In this document: positions 37,331-50,100 of the stretch, in pieces
How the letters are laid out: the number at the start of each line of letters is the position of its first letter
Position numbering within the stretch: the stretch's first letter is position 1
Source: Aquila chrysaetos chrysaetos
Lineage: Eukaryota > Chordata > Aves > Accipitriformes > Accipitridae
DNA: 64,000 nt
Direction: 5' to 3'
Assembly: GCF_900496995.4 (NCBI RefSeq)
Contig: NC_044006.1
Coordinates: forward strand, 41,739,120-41,803,119
Program-made: the position numbers and the translations under genes
The notes under the pieces: model-generated
Seen by the model: only the letters and a program-made list of their open reading frames with translations
What the model was told of the DNA's origin: nothing
Database searches by the model: none

Positions 37331-37478
37331 CTTCATTAAACACATCTGAGAACGCTTACTGATGAAAAGATTAGTTTAGAAATATAGCTCAGAATTTAAT
37401 ATAAATGGAGCTTGTTGTGTCTGGCTTAATTAGCAATAGCGTAGCATTGCAAAAGACCATGTGATGCAGGCTTTTTGG

Positions 37479-37503
37479 TTTTTTTTTTTTTTTTTTTTTT
37501 TTT
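37479..37503. repeat. Poly-T run of about 25
   Basis: T tract followed by CCAG. A simple homopolymer; no associated SINE or retrocopy body was recognised beside it. Confidence 0.88.
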
Positions 37504-40500
37504 CCAGAGGAAGTGTATGCAAAGCAGCCTGCTTAGGAGATAAAATTTTAGTAGGCATAACTTATTTCAGCCTTTTTTCTTAACATTGCAAAAGTCTTCA
37601 ATTCCATAGTGATGTTTCTTTAACCTTTTAATAGGATCATCTAGTGGCAATATGATATTGGCTTTCGATCCACACTGAATGAATGTTCTCATAGTGCAGC
37701 GGGAGCTCAGGCCTTTAGTTGCAGAGGAGATGATTTAGTGTGCGAGTAATGAAAACTGAAGTGTGGGTTATCTATTGTCTTCTAGTGGAGTTAAAACAAA
37801 GCTGCAGAGCTCAGTTTAGAGAAGACTGAGGAGTTTGTTGCTACAGTGTTCTGCTCTGTAACTAAACCTGGAAGGGCTCTTATTTCCATGATGCTAATTC
37901 TTGAGGTCGTGACCTATAGCCTGTGGACGCTGGTATGAGGGTCACAGTACGAGGTCAAAAAAGCCTATGCAAAGCTTCACTTTTTGCAGTGGTTGAAGAA
38001 CTGTCTGTTTCTGGACAAGGAGGTTCAAATGTGTAGGCTACAGCGTGCCTCCTGATAAAGTGAAAATACGTAAGTTGTATTAGGCAAGTAATGTTATAAC
38101 AAGGCACAACAAGTTCATACATTTCTTATCCCTGTTTAAATCAAGTTATATAGCCATAACAGTTCAACTGAAAGAGAAAATACAACTTGAAACTTCCAAA
38201 AGATTGCCAAGATTTTGTAAACTTGAACTGTGTGATTATTTAAAAATTGTATGAAAATAATTTGCTATTTTTTTTATATTGCACCTCAGCACCCTTACTG
38301 AAGTTAAAATATAGTTTCCCTCCTCTCCTCACTGTCCACCAGAACTAAGGGTAGAAAAGTAAAGTGTTATTTTATTACGAAAATGACTAACATGAAATTA
38401 GGCGGGATGGTTGTTTAATTGCAAATGCATCTGACTTTCTGGAGAGCATGTTTTTGCAGATTTAAAAACTTTCTGAGGCTATGACTATCTAATAAACATG
38501 AGAGTTGTCTATAGAGAACAAAGTTTGCATTTACTGGTGTGCTTTTTTTGAAGGTCGAGAAAATTGTAGTCTATTTACTTTCTTCATTGGCAATTTGATT
38601 CAGAATTTCTTTTCCGATTCAACAAATTATTAATAAAGATGAGATTTATCTCCAGAAAAATGGATGATTTAATTGGTGTAGTCTGTAATTGTTACGGTAT
38701 AACTTGCTTTGATTTCTGTGAAAATTGTATTCAGTCTTATTCTTTTTATTAGTGTGCATTTTATTCTTAAGAAGGATATATTGCTTTTTTTTTAATTCTC
38801 ATGATGTGTCTTTTTTGTTCAAATCAGAACTATGTACAGATGGTGAAGCCTGCGAATGCTGACACTTTAGTTTTCTTTCAGTATTTATCAATAAAATGAG
38901 AGGGCTCTAAAGTTATACCATTGTTTTCTGCAAGCAAGGATAAATTTCTCCAAATTCATGTGCGTTTACATGCACGAATATAAAAAATTCACGAGAAATG
39001 GGAGCCTGCACTTACTTGCAAAATATTTGAGGGAATGCGGTTCAGTGGTATGGGTTGTTGGTGTAATTTCCAGAGATCAAGAAGTGTGCGCTAAACTTTA
39101 TTTGGTTGTGTCACCCTTCAGGCCTGTACAAATTAGGAGTGAGTTGTGTAGGTGTAGAACAAAGGACCCACATGGAGGTAAGCAGTCAGATTCTTGGCCA
39201 GCTACTAGTGTAACAAAGCAGCGGCAGCAGCTGAGTGAGGTCAACTTTTGTGCCCATTCATGCCTCTGTGCACACCTAGACATTCAAAAAATGGAAAATT
39301 TGATAAAAGATTAAAAACTGAGGTGGCAGTGATGGTCAGATATTTTCCTGATCCTCCCGCCTCCAGAAAAAGAAGAAATATCCTGAAATATAAGGTGAAA
39401 AAGGAGAATATCTTTTAGGAAAAAAGAAGAGGTGGAAGCAGAAATGTGGAAACTGCACTGAAACAAACTAGGAAGAATAAAAATTACTGTGCACATTTAA
39501 AATTTGTATTTGCTGTTCCTTGTTTTGTGGTAGCAGTTACTCCATTTTTTAATGCAAATAAAATAATCTTTGTTGTAGCTGAAAGGGAAGGTAAAGAATG
39601 ATTCATACTATGTGCCATATTATCATGGTATAGTAATTATCATACTACATTAATTATCATACTATATCAGCTGTTTTCAAGAACCTTGTGAGTTGTGACC
39701 TGTCATCGTTCCAGAGGCATCCAGAAGAATCTTTTGGAGGTTGAAAGAAGTGGACTAACACTTTCAAAATTCGTACATTTCCTGTATAATGTAATGAAAC
39801 TTGACTCTGGTCTCTCAAACAGCAGCTCCTTCAGCTTGTGAGTTTTTCCACAGGTATGCTTTGTGGGCATCAGCTTGTCACTCCACTCTCTTTCACCATT
39901 GCATGTTCTTGAAGTTCTGCTGCCTTTGCATGTGGTGGCTATTCAGTTTGACCAAGGTATTGTATGTGAGCTCTTGTTGTATGTGCTTTGGCTGCTAGCA
40001 TACAGAATCTTACCTTCCATAAAGATAAGGCAAGGAGGTTTAAAAGAAGAATAAAAAAAACATGAAGAGCATGCGCACAAGTAGAACCAGGCTCCTTAAA
40101 ACTAAAATCATCTGTGTGCATATCTCTAACTTTCAGAAAGTGCATACTTTCTTCTTTGCAACTTCTTTGCAAGACTGATGAACTTGAGGACTTTCTTGCA
40201 TCCTCTTAAAAAGCAGCCTTCTTATATTGTCTGTCAGGTCAGTAAATATGCTGGCAAAAGCATCTTTTGTATCTACACACTGAAAAAATGAAGCTTTTTA
40301 GGGGAAGTGGGTATACATGAAAATTAAAGACACTAAATTCATTGTGCATGGAAATATTTAATTCTCTTGTGATGTGTTATCTGATTTTACACTGACTCTT
40401 ACAGTTAAGTATGATGTTGATTTATGGACAAAGAAAGTGCATGTTGTTCTTATGACCCAAAATGTACAGTTATATTAATATTCAAACCACTAATCTTTCC

Positions 40501-43500
40501 ACAAATTTTGTTTTTATTTATCGAGTTAAGTTATTAAACATTTTTTATTTTATTCTTAAACTAAGGAACTCAGTAGAAATGTCATTTTCTCTTAGACACT
40601 GCTGCTTTTTTTTCTTTTCATTTGAAATATTTGACTCTTCATCTAAGCAGTTTAAGCAAAATGAAAAAGCCGTAGTCACACTCAAAGTGACCTGTTCTAG
40701 ATCTTAGAATTGGGAAGGAACTTGAAAACTAAGATAACTTTCATACAAATTGGATTCATTTTTTATAAGACTAGTATTCCACTAAGGGTTTAAAAGTCTG
40801 GACTTTGTCAAAGATTCTGAGTTAATACAGTTTTTGGCATTTCTCTGTTTTGAGATTAATGGAATCAATACCATGGCTGCCAAAATGTTTAGTTAAAAGA
40901 ACCTTGTTTTCAACTTATGCTAAAAATAGTGCTAAAGTTGGCAGAAGCACTATAAACCCTAGAAACTGTATTTGTGTTTGAAGGTCACTTGCCATCTGTT
41001 CTTTGCATTTATTTTAGTAAAATATATATTTTTAAGCACTTTTCACAAAAGATTTTGGCTCAGTGTTGAAAGCGAGACACCAAAAGTACTAGCCAAATCG
41101 AGTCATAATATGGGAATTTGCAGAACAAGTTCCCCATAAAGCACTCAGTGCACCTTATATCTGATCTGCAGCACACGACTTTGGCACTATTTGTGCAGAA
41201 AACTATGATATGACATTTGCTAACTACCACTTTTCAGTCTGATAAAAACTGATGAAGGTCCACTTTCATTTTCATTTCAGTGTAATATAATAGAAGATAA
41301 ACGTGTGTCTCTAGAGCATTGGTGTTCTTCTCTATGTAATTACTGGGAGCACCTGTAGGAAACCTTTAAATGACTCAGATGCCTCTGGCTCTTGGCAGAG
41401 CAGCGGGTGTCTGGAGCCTGAGACATCTGCATCCTGGAAATAGTCAAGCTGATAGAGTAGCACTATATGCAAAGGCTTTGTATTTTCTAGGTTGTTTTTT
41501 TGTTGTTGGTTTTTTTTTTTTTTTTCCTGTTTTGTGTGGAGGTGAGATTTCCTCTATATACTCTGTTTTTCAGGAAGTAGCAGCAGGTAGGAGTCTTTTT
41601 GGACTTGAGAAAGGGAGGCAGTAGCTTGTGGTCATCAGAGCAGTAGGTGGATGCGACTTCTGTGATTTAACACACTTGAGCTTTCAGTCAGGAGCATAAA
41701 TACATCATTAGTATTTAACCATAAATGGGAAAGATATGGCTTAGTTGTTACACAGTCCTTTGAGGATCATCATGATGTATTTCTGGAGACACCATTGGAT
41801 GCGTTAGAAGTGTGCCAAATATCACTCTATACTGGAAGTCTGGAGGGTTTCATTGTAGGCAAGTCACTGTGTTGTCCTTTTCAGCTACTTATGTTCAGCT
41901 ACAGCTGTTAACCTCTGAAGTGTCTGTGCCAAGTGCAGTTTCAAGCAGCACAAGATACAGCCACCAGTGCAGCACAAAATGGCCTTATCCTGATGTGCAT
42001 CATCAGAACAAGAGGAAATTCAGCATGTAAAAGTTGTGTTGCTTTTCTTCCTTGAAGTGTATTTGCTTACAAACCTAACGCTGTTTCAGTATTGTTTTAA
42101 CAAATAGCTGCTAAAGAATTCCTACTTGACCTTTAAAAACCGAGCTGTTAAAACCCATCATGTTAATATGAGACTCTAGAAGACTCTTCAGGAATGAGTG
42201 TGTTGGAGCAGATTCCATGGCAAAGCATACCTTGAGAAAGCAGCTGTCAGAAGAATCCAGTCTTGCAAGATGACTGGTGGATTGGATCAGTAGCATCTTC
42301 TTAAAAAATCAGCTGCAGCTATCAAGGGGCTAAAGTGTATCTGTGCCAGCTTGAAAGCAACTTTGTCTAGTTATTTTTGTGGAAAACTGTGTAGTGAGAA
42401 CCTTACATTGATCTGCTTGATGGCTTCATCCAGTCCTTTGGTGAGTTCTTACCGCAGCAGAGATTGGACAGGAGGAAGTGATTTCAACCTGCTGTGACTT
42501 GGGACCTTCCGAAATGGCAAGAAGCAGGGTGTTCTAACCTGCATGTCTTTTTGTGAGTTGTTTTATTTCTCTTATATTGAGCAATTTTAATGCATCACTC
42601 TGTCTAGACTTTTTTAGAAATAAATTGAAAGTGTTTAGTGATCTGAGGATGCGAGCTAGCAAGTCTTTCAGAGGCATTGGCTGAAACATCTTGCTCTTTT
42701 TTAGATTTAGTGGTGGAAGCAGTATCTTTAATTCTTAGGAGTTCATTACTATAATCACACTATTGCAGAAGAAAATGAATTCTTGGGGGGAAAAAAGTCT
42801 GGATTATTTTATTTTTTTTTAAATGGATTCATATAAAGTAATATGGTCCTGTTCATTATATTCAGCTTGTACCAACTAAATCTGTTGGAAATCTTCAGAA
42901 CAGGGGGCAGGGACTGAAGTGCAGCCCTTGTTACAGTGAGGAGAGTTTGGTTTATGCTCCATTCCTGATGTGGTACACTTAACCCTTTGGTATGCATTAT
43001 TTCCTAAATCAATAAATAAGCTGTAATGGAAAAGGTAGCATTTAATAAGGAAAGACATTGTATGGGCTTTTTTTACAGATAACATAAAATATTGATTCTG
43101 CTATGAAACCTGTAAGAGGTTAGTTTAAATTGCAGAAGCTGGAGAATAGGGTCAGTTCATATACATATTTCTGTTATTGTTATAACTGTTAACTAGCTAC
43201 TGTTAATTAAACTTTTTTTTTTTCAACTTCCAGATAAATCATGTGGTATTCTGGGGAAACAAGAAACTATATTAATGAGCATCAACTCCTTAATTATCCT
43301 TGTGACTACATAACAGGGACACATTCATGTCATTTCTTTGTGCAATAACTTTTGCAAAGAAGTATTTTTAAACTGATCATTAATTTTATGACCACAGAAA
43401 TGAGATGCAAAATTTATGCTGTTGTCATTGGCACAGGTTCAAGGCACTACTGACATTATGTGTGATTGTAATGGAATGGCTGCCAACTAATGAGTCTATA

Positions 43501-45171
43501 GACATTTTGTTTGAGCATGCTTTGCTTTTAGATGTCTGATTAGGCAGTAATGCTTTCAATTATGCCTGCAAATTGTATTGGATACATTTACCTGATGCCC
43601 ATTGTTGCTTTGTAGTTCGGTTTTCTATTACATAAATGCAAGTTGAATGCTTTTCTTTAATTTATTGATGCTTTTCGGGTGTATTTTTAGGTACTTGGCA
43701 CCTGAAGAGAGTAGTGGCTTGTGCTGCTCAACACTGACTCCTCTGACTGTTCAAGGAGTAACACACGTAGTTTCGAATGCAGTTCTATCTAGGCTTCCTC
43801 AGTAGGTGGAATACAAACTGCAGTGCAACACCTTGATGGAGGAGCATGTAAAGTGGAGAAAGGGCAGAGATTATTCTGAGTGGGAATGAAGGAGACCCCA
43901 CAGAATCAACCGGAAGCCTCTCTATGAACTGTCAGGAGCAATATCCTTATGTATTAATAGCATGTGCTGCTGAGGTGTCTTTCAACCCTGGCAGAATTAG
44001 GAGGTAAACCCCCAAGGTTGATACTAGCACGTAGTAATTTTTTTATGTAAGCACATAAAAACACTGTGAAATGTTGCCTGTTAAAGCTCCAGAGCACATT
44101 GAGTCAGCTGTCCTATCATGATGCTTGCAGTTCTTCTGTACAAATTAAATGTATTTGTAAATTTATATTATACACTGAAATGCAATCCTTAAATCATCTA
44201 TTTACTCTAAAATAAAAAAAATGGAAGATTTTTAGTTTAATTTAGTCCTGCAGGGCTACAGGTTGCTTGTACCTCTATTTAGTGTCTGTGACCTATTCTC
44301 CACATTTTTCACAAAAAAGTGTGGGTACCTAAATGTAGTATTGTGTGACATAGGATTTATATATTTGTTCTGATTTGTCTTTCTTAGTGAGGTTTTTTTT
44401 CATGGAGGTCTTCAAGCCTTTATTTAGGATTTAACATCTAGAGAATGCTTTGAAGACTATAAACTCTCTAAAACCACTGAGCGTGTAATTTCTTTCTTCA
44501 TAATACCTCAACTTTTTTTTTTTTTGGTTGTTTTGTTTTAAGAGCATTTTGAATTTGGATGTTGTAGACTTAGAACAGATACTTGTTTTATTGTAAATCT
44601 ACATTCAGCGTGGCAGTGGTTTTTTGTTGTTTCAAATACAGTATATACCTGGGATAGGTACATGGTGTGCCCTAAATATGTATGTATGTATTAAAAAGCC
44701 CCTTGTTTCTAGATCATCTGGCTTTTATATGAATGCAAAGCACAAAGGTTTACTGAATTTGAAATCCTAAGCATAATTAGAAAATGGTAGTATTGTGACT
44801 TAAGGGAAAAGCATGGTAACAGTGCATCTATGCAAAATTACGTAAGAAATCGCAACTTCTCTGAAAGAGATTATGTATTGTTGAGTGGGCCAAAATTCTC
44901 TGAAGATGTTCTTTCTACATATGTACTTGCCTATTTGTCATCCACAAGTGCTACTCATTTAGATAGGTTTACTCTTACTATTCAGCCCATGAATTTTGAG
45001 TGCTGTGCTGTGGTGTTTGTGGAAATGTTTTCCTCTAGAAATACAGCCTAGTATTTTAAATTTACGCTGGCACCTTCATGAAGGTTGAATGATAGTACGT
45101 TTATGCGTAGCTGATACGAGGACATTTTTGACGGACAACCAGGGCTTATACATACACTTGCTCTCTCTACA

Positions 45172-45218
45172 GACACACACACGCGCACACGCACATATAT
45201 GTATGTGTGTACATATAT
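45172..45218. repeat. CA/CG/TG alternating tract, nearly palindromic
   Basis: Runs from acacacacac through cgcacac into atatatgtatgtgtgt. The half-sites mirror each other with about two mismatches around 45198. It is alternating purine-pyrimidine throughout, so it has Z-DNA or cruciform potential. Confidence 0.85.
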
Positions 45219-46499
45219 TCTATGCATTCTAGTACTAGTAAAAGTTTGGGATGGGAACTTTGGATACTGTATAGGTTGTGAATATCATGTCTGCTCTTTT
45301 TATATGGAGTCAATTGTCTAATAAAGATATATATATAGGCAGACGGGCAACTGGTCTCTGGCATGTAAGTGTGAAAGATGATCATGCTAGTTGTAAATAT
45401 GGCATAATATTTTCTGTTCATGTGCTATCTGCTCTCTGGTTTTCTGTTTGGAGGAAGAGGTGAATCCTGGAGAGGGATAATTTACTTTTGATTGGTTTGA
45501 CAGGTGTGATGAAATGCAAATATTTTGATCAGATTAACAGGATGGCTGGAGTGCTACTGCAAGATGGCCATGTCAAAAATAGACTGGAGTCAGATTCAGA
45601 TTCAAAGCAGTTGTTATATGGCGTGGGAGCTTGAAAGGAAGCTTTCCCAAGAAAAGCATGCTGAATTAATGACGGGAAAACCAGTTTGGTATTCAGCAGT
45701 CTCAGGATGTAAAAGAACTCCAGGAAAGCAAAAATCAGCCTTTGTTGTCTTATCCGCATAGAAAACTTGCGGTTCTCTGCTAACAACTATGGTGCTTTTT
45801 GGGCATGGACTCTGAATTTTTCATGGTTTTCCATTATTAAATGGAGACCAAAGGGGTAAAACTTTCAGCCATGGCTAGGCAGTCCTACTGATGAATGCAA
45901 TTCGTATGTCTGTGGAGAAGAACATTTTCACTATGCATGGGGTTTATTTTGGATTCTGAGAAATTAGTTATCTGATACAGTGCTCCAAAAGGGAACACAT
46001 GAATAGAGAAGCATGTCTGGAGGTCTCTGGAAAGCTTTCTGTATATGAATATAGCAAAAGGTAATACTTGAGCAATTTAGCTTTATATGCTTTTTAAGAA
46101 AATTGAGGGTCATTTGATCTATCAGAGCATCAACTTTATGATTTTGGTTTAGTGATTTTTACCATATTTAATGATTAGATTTTCCTCCTTCACCAAGACT
46201 TGATTTTTTAATTTTTTTTTTTTAAAGGAACAATGTAGTTTATGTCATTTTTCCACCTCTTCTTTGTCTAGTTGCTGTTAAAAAAAAAAAAACAACAACC
46301 TGAGAAATACAGAGTTTTGGGAGGGACAACTTAAATTTAATTAAATGAAAGCCTCGACTAATATTGATTTCACTTTACCTTTCCCAGACCTTCACACTTA
46401 ATGCACTCTGATCAGTGTAATGCATAGGTTAGCTAATAATGTAGATTTTGTATATATTGTAGTAGGGCTCTCAGCTGTGTAAGAAATTTGTCAATAGAA

Positions 46500-46950
46500 C
46501 GCTGCATTAAGCCGCAGGTTCAGACCGGCTGCTGTCAGAAAGCGGATTTTTAGTTTCATGGGAGGAATGCAACACATACAACACTTGCAAAGTAGCGCCT
46601 AATTATGGTGAAGAAAAGTGAAAGTGGGCAGAGGGCGACAAACTGCTGCCAACAGTAGTTTGGCAGTTCCTTGGAGGGAAGTTGCCGCAGCTCCTTCCTG
46701 GGCTCGGACAGGCAGAACTTCGGAGCTTGGCACTGCCTGTTTCTCCTCCTGCCAGTGTTTTCCCTTGCCCACCTCTTTGCTGTGGTGTGTGTTTCTCCCC
46801 CCCCGCCCCGTGTGAGAAGCTGTCAGCTGTGCAGTGCTGGGAGCCGGTTCATTATGTGGCAGCGTTGAGGGAAACCGCGCCAGCAGCGTGTCCGCGGCCG
46901 GTGAGAAGGTAGCCCACAGCTGCGCTTGAACGCGCAAGTGGTGCCTGTTA
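46500..46950 (+). promoter_or_regulatory. Orphan CpG-rich block upstream of exon 4; candidate alternative promoter
   Basis: Roughly twenty CpG within 450 bp in an otherwise CpG-poor intron, ending about 140 bp before exon 4. It includes a GC box (ccccgccccg near 46802) and a strong splice-donor match, GCGGCCG|GTGAGAAGG, at 46901. The combination of island plus donor is what an alternative first exon looks like, but the intron to exon 4 would be only about 190 bp and no TATA box is seen. The open frames here on both strands lack recognisable motifs. Confidence 0.4.
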
Positions 46951-47092
46951 CGAGAGTCCATGAGAAATGGGATTTTTTGGTTTGAGGGAGGAATTGGTAT
47001 CCTTCTTACGAATGAAAATATTTGTCTTTGGATTCTGTTTGTGTTTGTATGATAGGCTCTTTTAACTACCAATGTGTTTTTAACTTTTACAG

Positions 47093-47197
47093 AATTGGAA
47101 GATGAGGAAGAGTCTGAGGGCTCTTTTTCTTCGCCTCCTGATAGTGAATCAATAGCATCTGACAGATATGATAAAGAGGATGAAGCACCCTCTGACG
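47093..47197 (+). CDS. SKAP2: SKAP2 coding exon 4 (acidic linker)
   Basis: 105 nt, acceptor taacttttacag|AATTGG, donor GACG|GTATGTG at 47198. It encodes residues 61-95: an acidic, serine-rich run (ELEDEEESEGSFSSPPDSES) followed by IASDRYDKEDEAPSD, leaving one base for Gly96. The last 12 residues align almost perfectly with human SKAP2 ERYDKDDEAPSDG and fix the identity against SKAP1. The tyrosine of human EEYDDPF (Tyr75 by my count) is a serine here (Ser68), whereas the tyrosine of RYDK is kept (Tyr86). Confidence 0.96.
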
Positions 47198-50100
47198 GTA
47201 TGTGACACTGTTTACCTTAGAATGTACTAGATTTGCCAGTTTGATACAAACTCGTGTAATCGGATCCTTGTGATGCAAATGCTAGTGTTGGAAATCAGAT
47301 AACCAGATAAGCATCACAGCTGGACAGTTTTCTTACCTTTACAAGAACCTTGAAAGGAACTGAAGAGCTCTCTCTAGTGGTCCTAGAGCATAGTGAAGCT
47401 GTCTCAAATTTACATGGTGGTTTGTTTTTTTTTTTTAACCTCATGGTTTTTCCTAACAAAGCATCTTCTGTAGATGCATATGTTTTTAAAGATAGATCAG
47501 TGGCTAAAACAGTGTGAATATTTGTAGTAACAAATTGTTTGTTAATTCAACATTATCAGATTCTTGCTTAATTTTATTGTGCTACTTAATGGCTTACTGT
47601 ATTATTTATCTAATAAATAATGAAACAGTTTATGTGATTGATATTTTCTGCAAACTCCGTGCAGAATAGGTTCATAAAATATTAAATTAATTATTCCTAC
47701 AATGTTTCCTTCCATTAAAACAGTCTGTTGTAGAATGTTTTCATTATATAAATTTTAAATTTGAGTTTGCATTTAAAAAAAAATAATCTAGGCTCCATAG
47801 CTGTTTTCCATGTTGTTTTATTTTATATTCATTAAATTTAATGCTAAATGCGACTGTTCTGAAGACATGAACAATTGAATATTTCAACAGTTAACAAGCT
47901 CGCTTTAGCATAGTGTCCATATTTTTGAGATTCGTTTATTGTATACATAATACAAATACCTTCTATGGATAATACATGGCAATAAATTAAGTATATGTAC
48001 AAATAAATTAACGATGTATATTAATTTGTGGCACTAGAAGTTAGGTAGACTTACTAGTGAATGATGTTTTCTGACATGATATGATGATCAAACTGTGCAG
48101 CTCCATCTCGAAATACAATTGCTGAATGAAAATATGCTTCCTTCAACATAGCACTCCACATTTTATGTTATCCAGATTATTCCCTTTGGAAACATAAATT
48201 GCTTTTATGAGGTATAAAATTATGTCTATTGCAGAACAGGGATAAGTCAAGTACATGCATAAGTGATAAACCTTCTAACCACTGATTCAGAATAACGCAA
48301 TTTTTTTTATACCCAGAACTCTGTAAAATGTGTAACAATAATAATCACACTTTTTTTTGTTTGTTTTTTTTTTAATATTGAGCTTGTTGTATTTTGGCAA
48401 TGTGACCTTCTATTAAAAAATAAAACCAAGCCTTTTTGCTTTCTGGTTGAAGTGTAATTATCAGTCAAATTGAATATGACTTTTAGAAAACCCAAGCTCA
48501 TTTTCCAAATTACAGATGAATGCAACTTTCCATGTATTTATTTTTGCCAACAAACATAATCTTAACATTATTTCTAATTGTAACTTAATAACATGGTACT
48601 GATTGCATAAAGGGTATGTGACAAAATTGTATGACTATTTAATAGGAGATATGATTATAGATTTGTTTCAAAACAGTTAATAAAAAAAAGTGGTAATGTT
48701 CGTAAACCTAAGTAACGAATGGCTGAAGAATGCTGATGCACGAGTATATGAAATACTGTATGAGTTTATACAGATGGGTGATTAATTTTTAGCCTGTTTT
48801 GGAAGTTATAGTTATGAGAGTAGGTGTAATAGCTGCCCAACAATATCTTGGCTAATTCATTCCAGTTTAGGTAGAAGTGTGGTGGGTGTGATTCCGTTAT
48901 ATTTAAGATGATTTTACCTCACTGGTCTTTCACTGATCTGTAAATACTTTCATTTATTGGAGGAGTGTTTCTGTTTTTCTCTTTGAATGTCCAGTGTGTC
49001 ATTCTAAGACCATTTTGATTTTAACATATATAGTCTATTGTTCAAGTCTAGCTGCCTAGACTATGCATGTAAAGGTATGTTGGGAGAATCTTAAAGAGGT
49101 GAATTGATCCTCAGAGGTGCCATTTGTTTCAGTTCTCATAGGCATGAATGGGTTTGTTGAAGCTTAATACTGTATTTTTGGTTTGTAGCAATCTGTTAAT
49201 GTTCAATATTTAAATCCTACTCAAGAAGCTGGATCTGTAAGGTAGATGTTTGATCTTATATGGTTACCAGTTTAGTTCAGCAGGACTCTGTGCAGGTGTA
49301 AAACCTCATTTGTGTAGGATCAAGGCTCTCAGCAGTAACAGAGGGGCCTAACTGTAGGTAACCAAATTGAGGTGCTCTTTATTTATATTTCAGTACATTC
49401 ATGTTTTTATGTAAAACCTTTTATATATATTTTCTGCTAAAAAAACCCAAACCAAAACAGGCATTTACCTTTATATACTTGAGTTAGACTGCAAGGTTTG
49501 TACGACTTCTGAAAGTGTCACTATTTAACTTTGCACTGTTAATGTCAAAATATAATTTGTGAAGGCACCCGCTTGGTAACAGATAAAGAATTACTGTATT
49601 ACGTGTACGTTACAGTCATTGTAAAATCCTGGAGTTTTTGTGTGACCTTTGTCTAATGGTGTATTAATTACAAGAGAGATAATCCATTTAACAATAAGTA
49701 TGGGATAACTAAATTAGCACAGGTCACCTAAAGGCCTTTTGTCAAATCTGATTGTTATGTTGTCCTTTTGACTTTTACCTTATGGTAGGCACTAACAAAG
49801 TATCTAAACTTTGATGGATTATAAACTCTAAACATGATATGTATTTTTCATAATGCTAATGTAATTTTCTAGGTACTGAAAAGGTCAAACCCCCACGTCT
49901 CTCTGTGCATTCTAAGTCTGTCTTTCCTTTTAATATTTCTTTTTCTCTGTTCCTCTGGTTCAAAAGTTCACTCAGTTCCCAAATGGCCACCTAATTTTCC
50001 AGTTATTCCCTCAAGCCATATGTGTTTTGGTTTCTTTATGGTTTATTAGGTACTGTAGGAAAGTAGCATAAGTTATATCATCTAATGAAATTCAAGCACA

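Larger units (their letters stand above)
37100..47092 (+). other. SKAP2: SKAP2 intron 3
   Basis: About 10 kb, GT...AG. It begins with a CpG-enriched block (37104-37330) and ends just after a second one (46500-46950). Between these it is AT-rich, with a poly-T run, a CA/TG microsatellite and a 14-bp direct repeat (taattatcatacta) at 39634 and 39651. No other exon was recognised. Confidence 0.9.

Noticed and set aside
40698..40740. Resemblance to a CR1 tail (tagaattgggaaggaac)
   Set aside because: Too short and diverged to separate from chance; no further CR1 sequence follows.
46599..47072. 157-codon minus-strand open frame
   Set aside because: It is produced by the low stop-codon density of the CpG-rich block. 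No recognisable domain, no splice context, and it sits antisense to intron 3.
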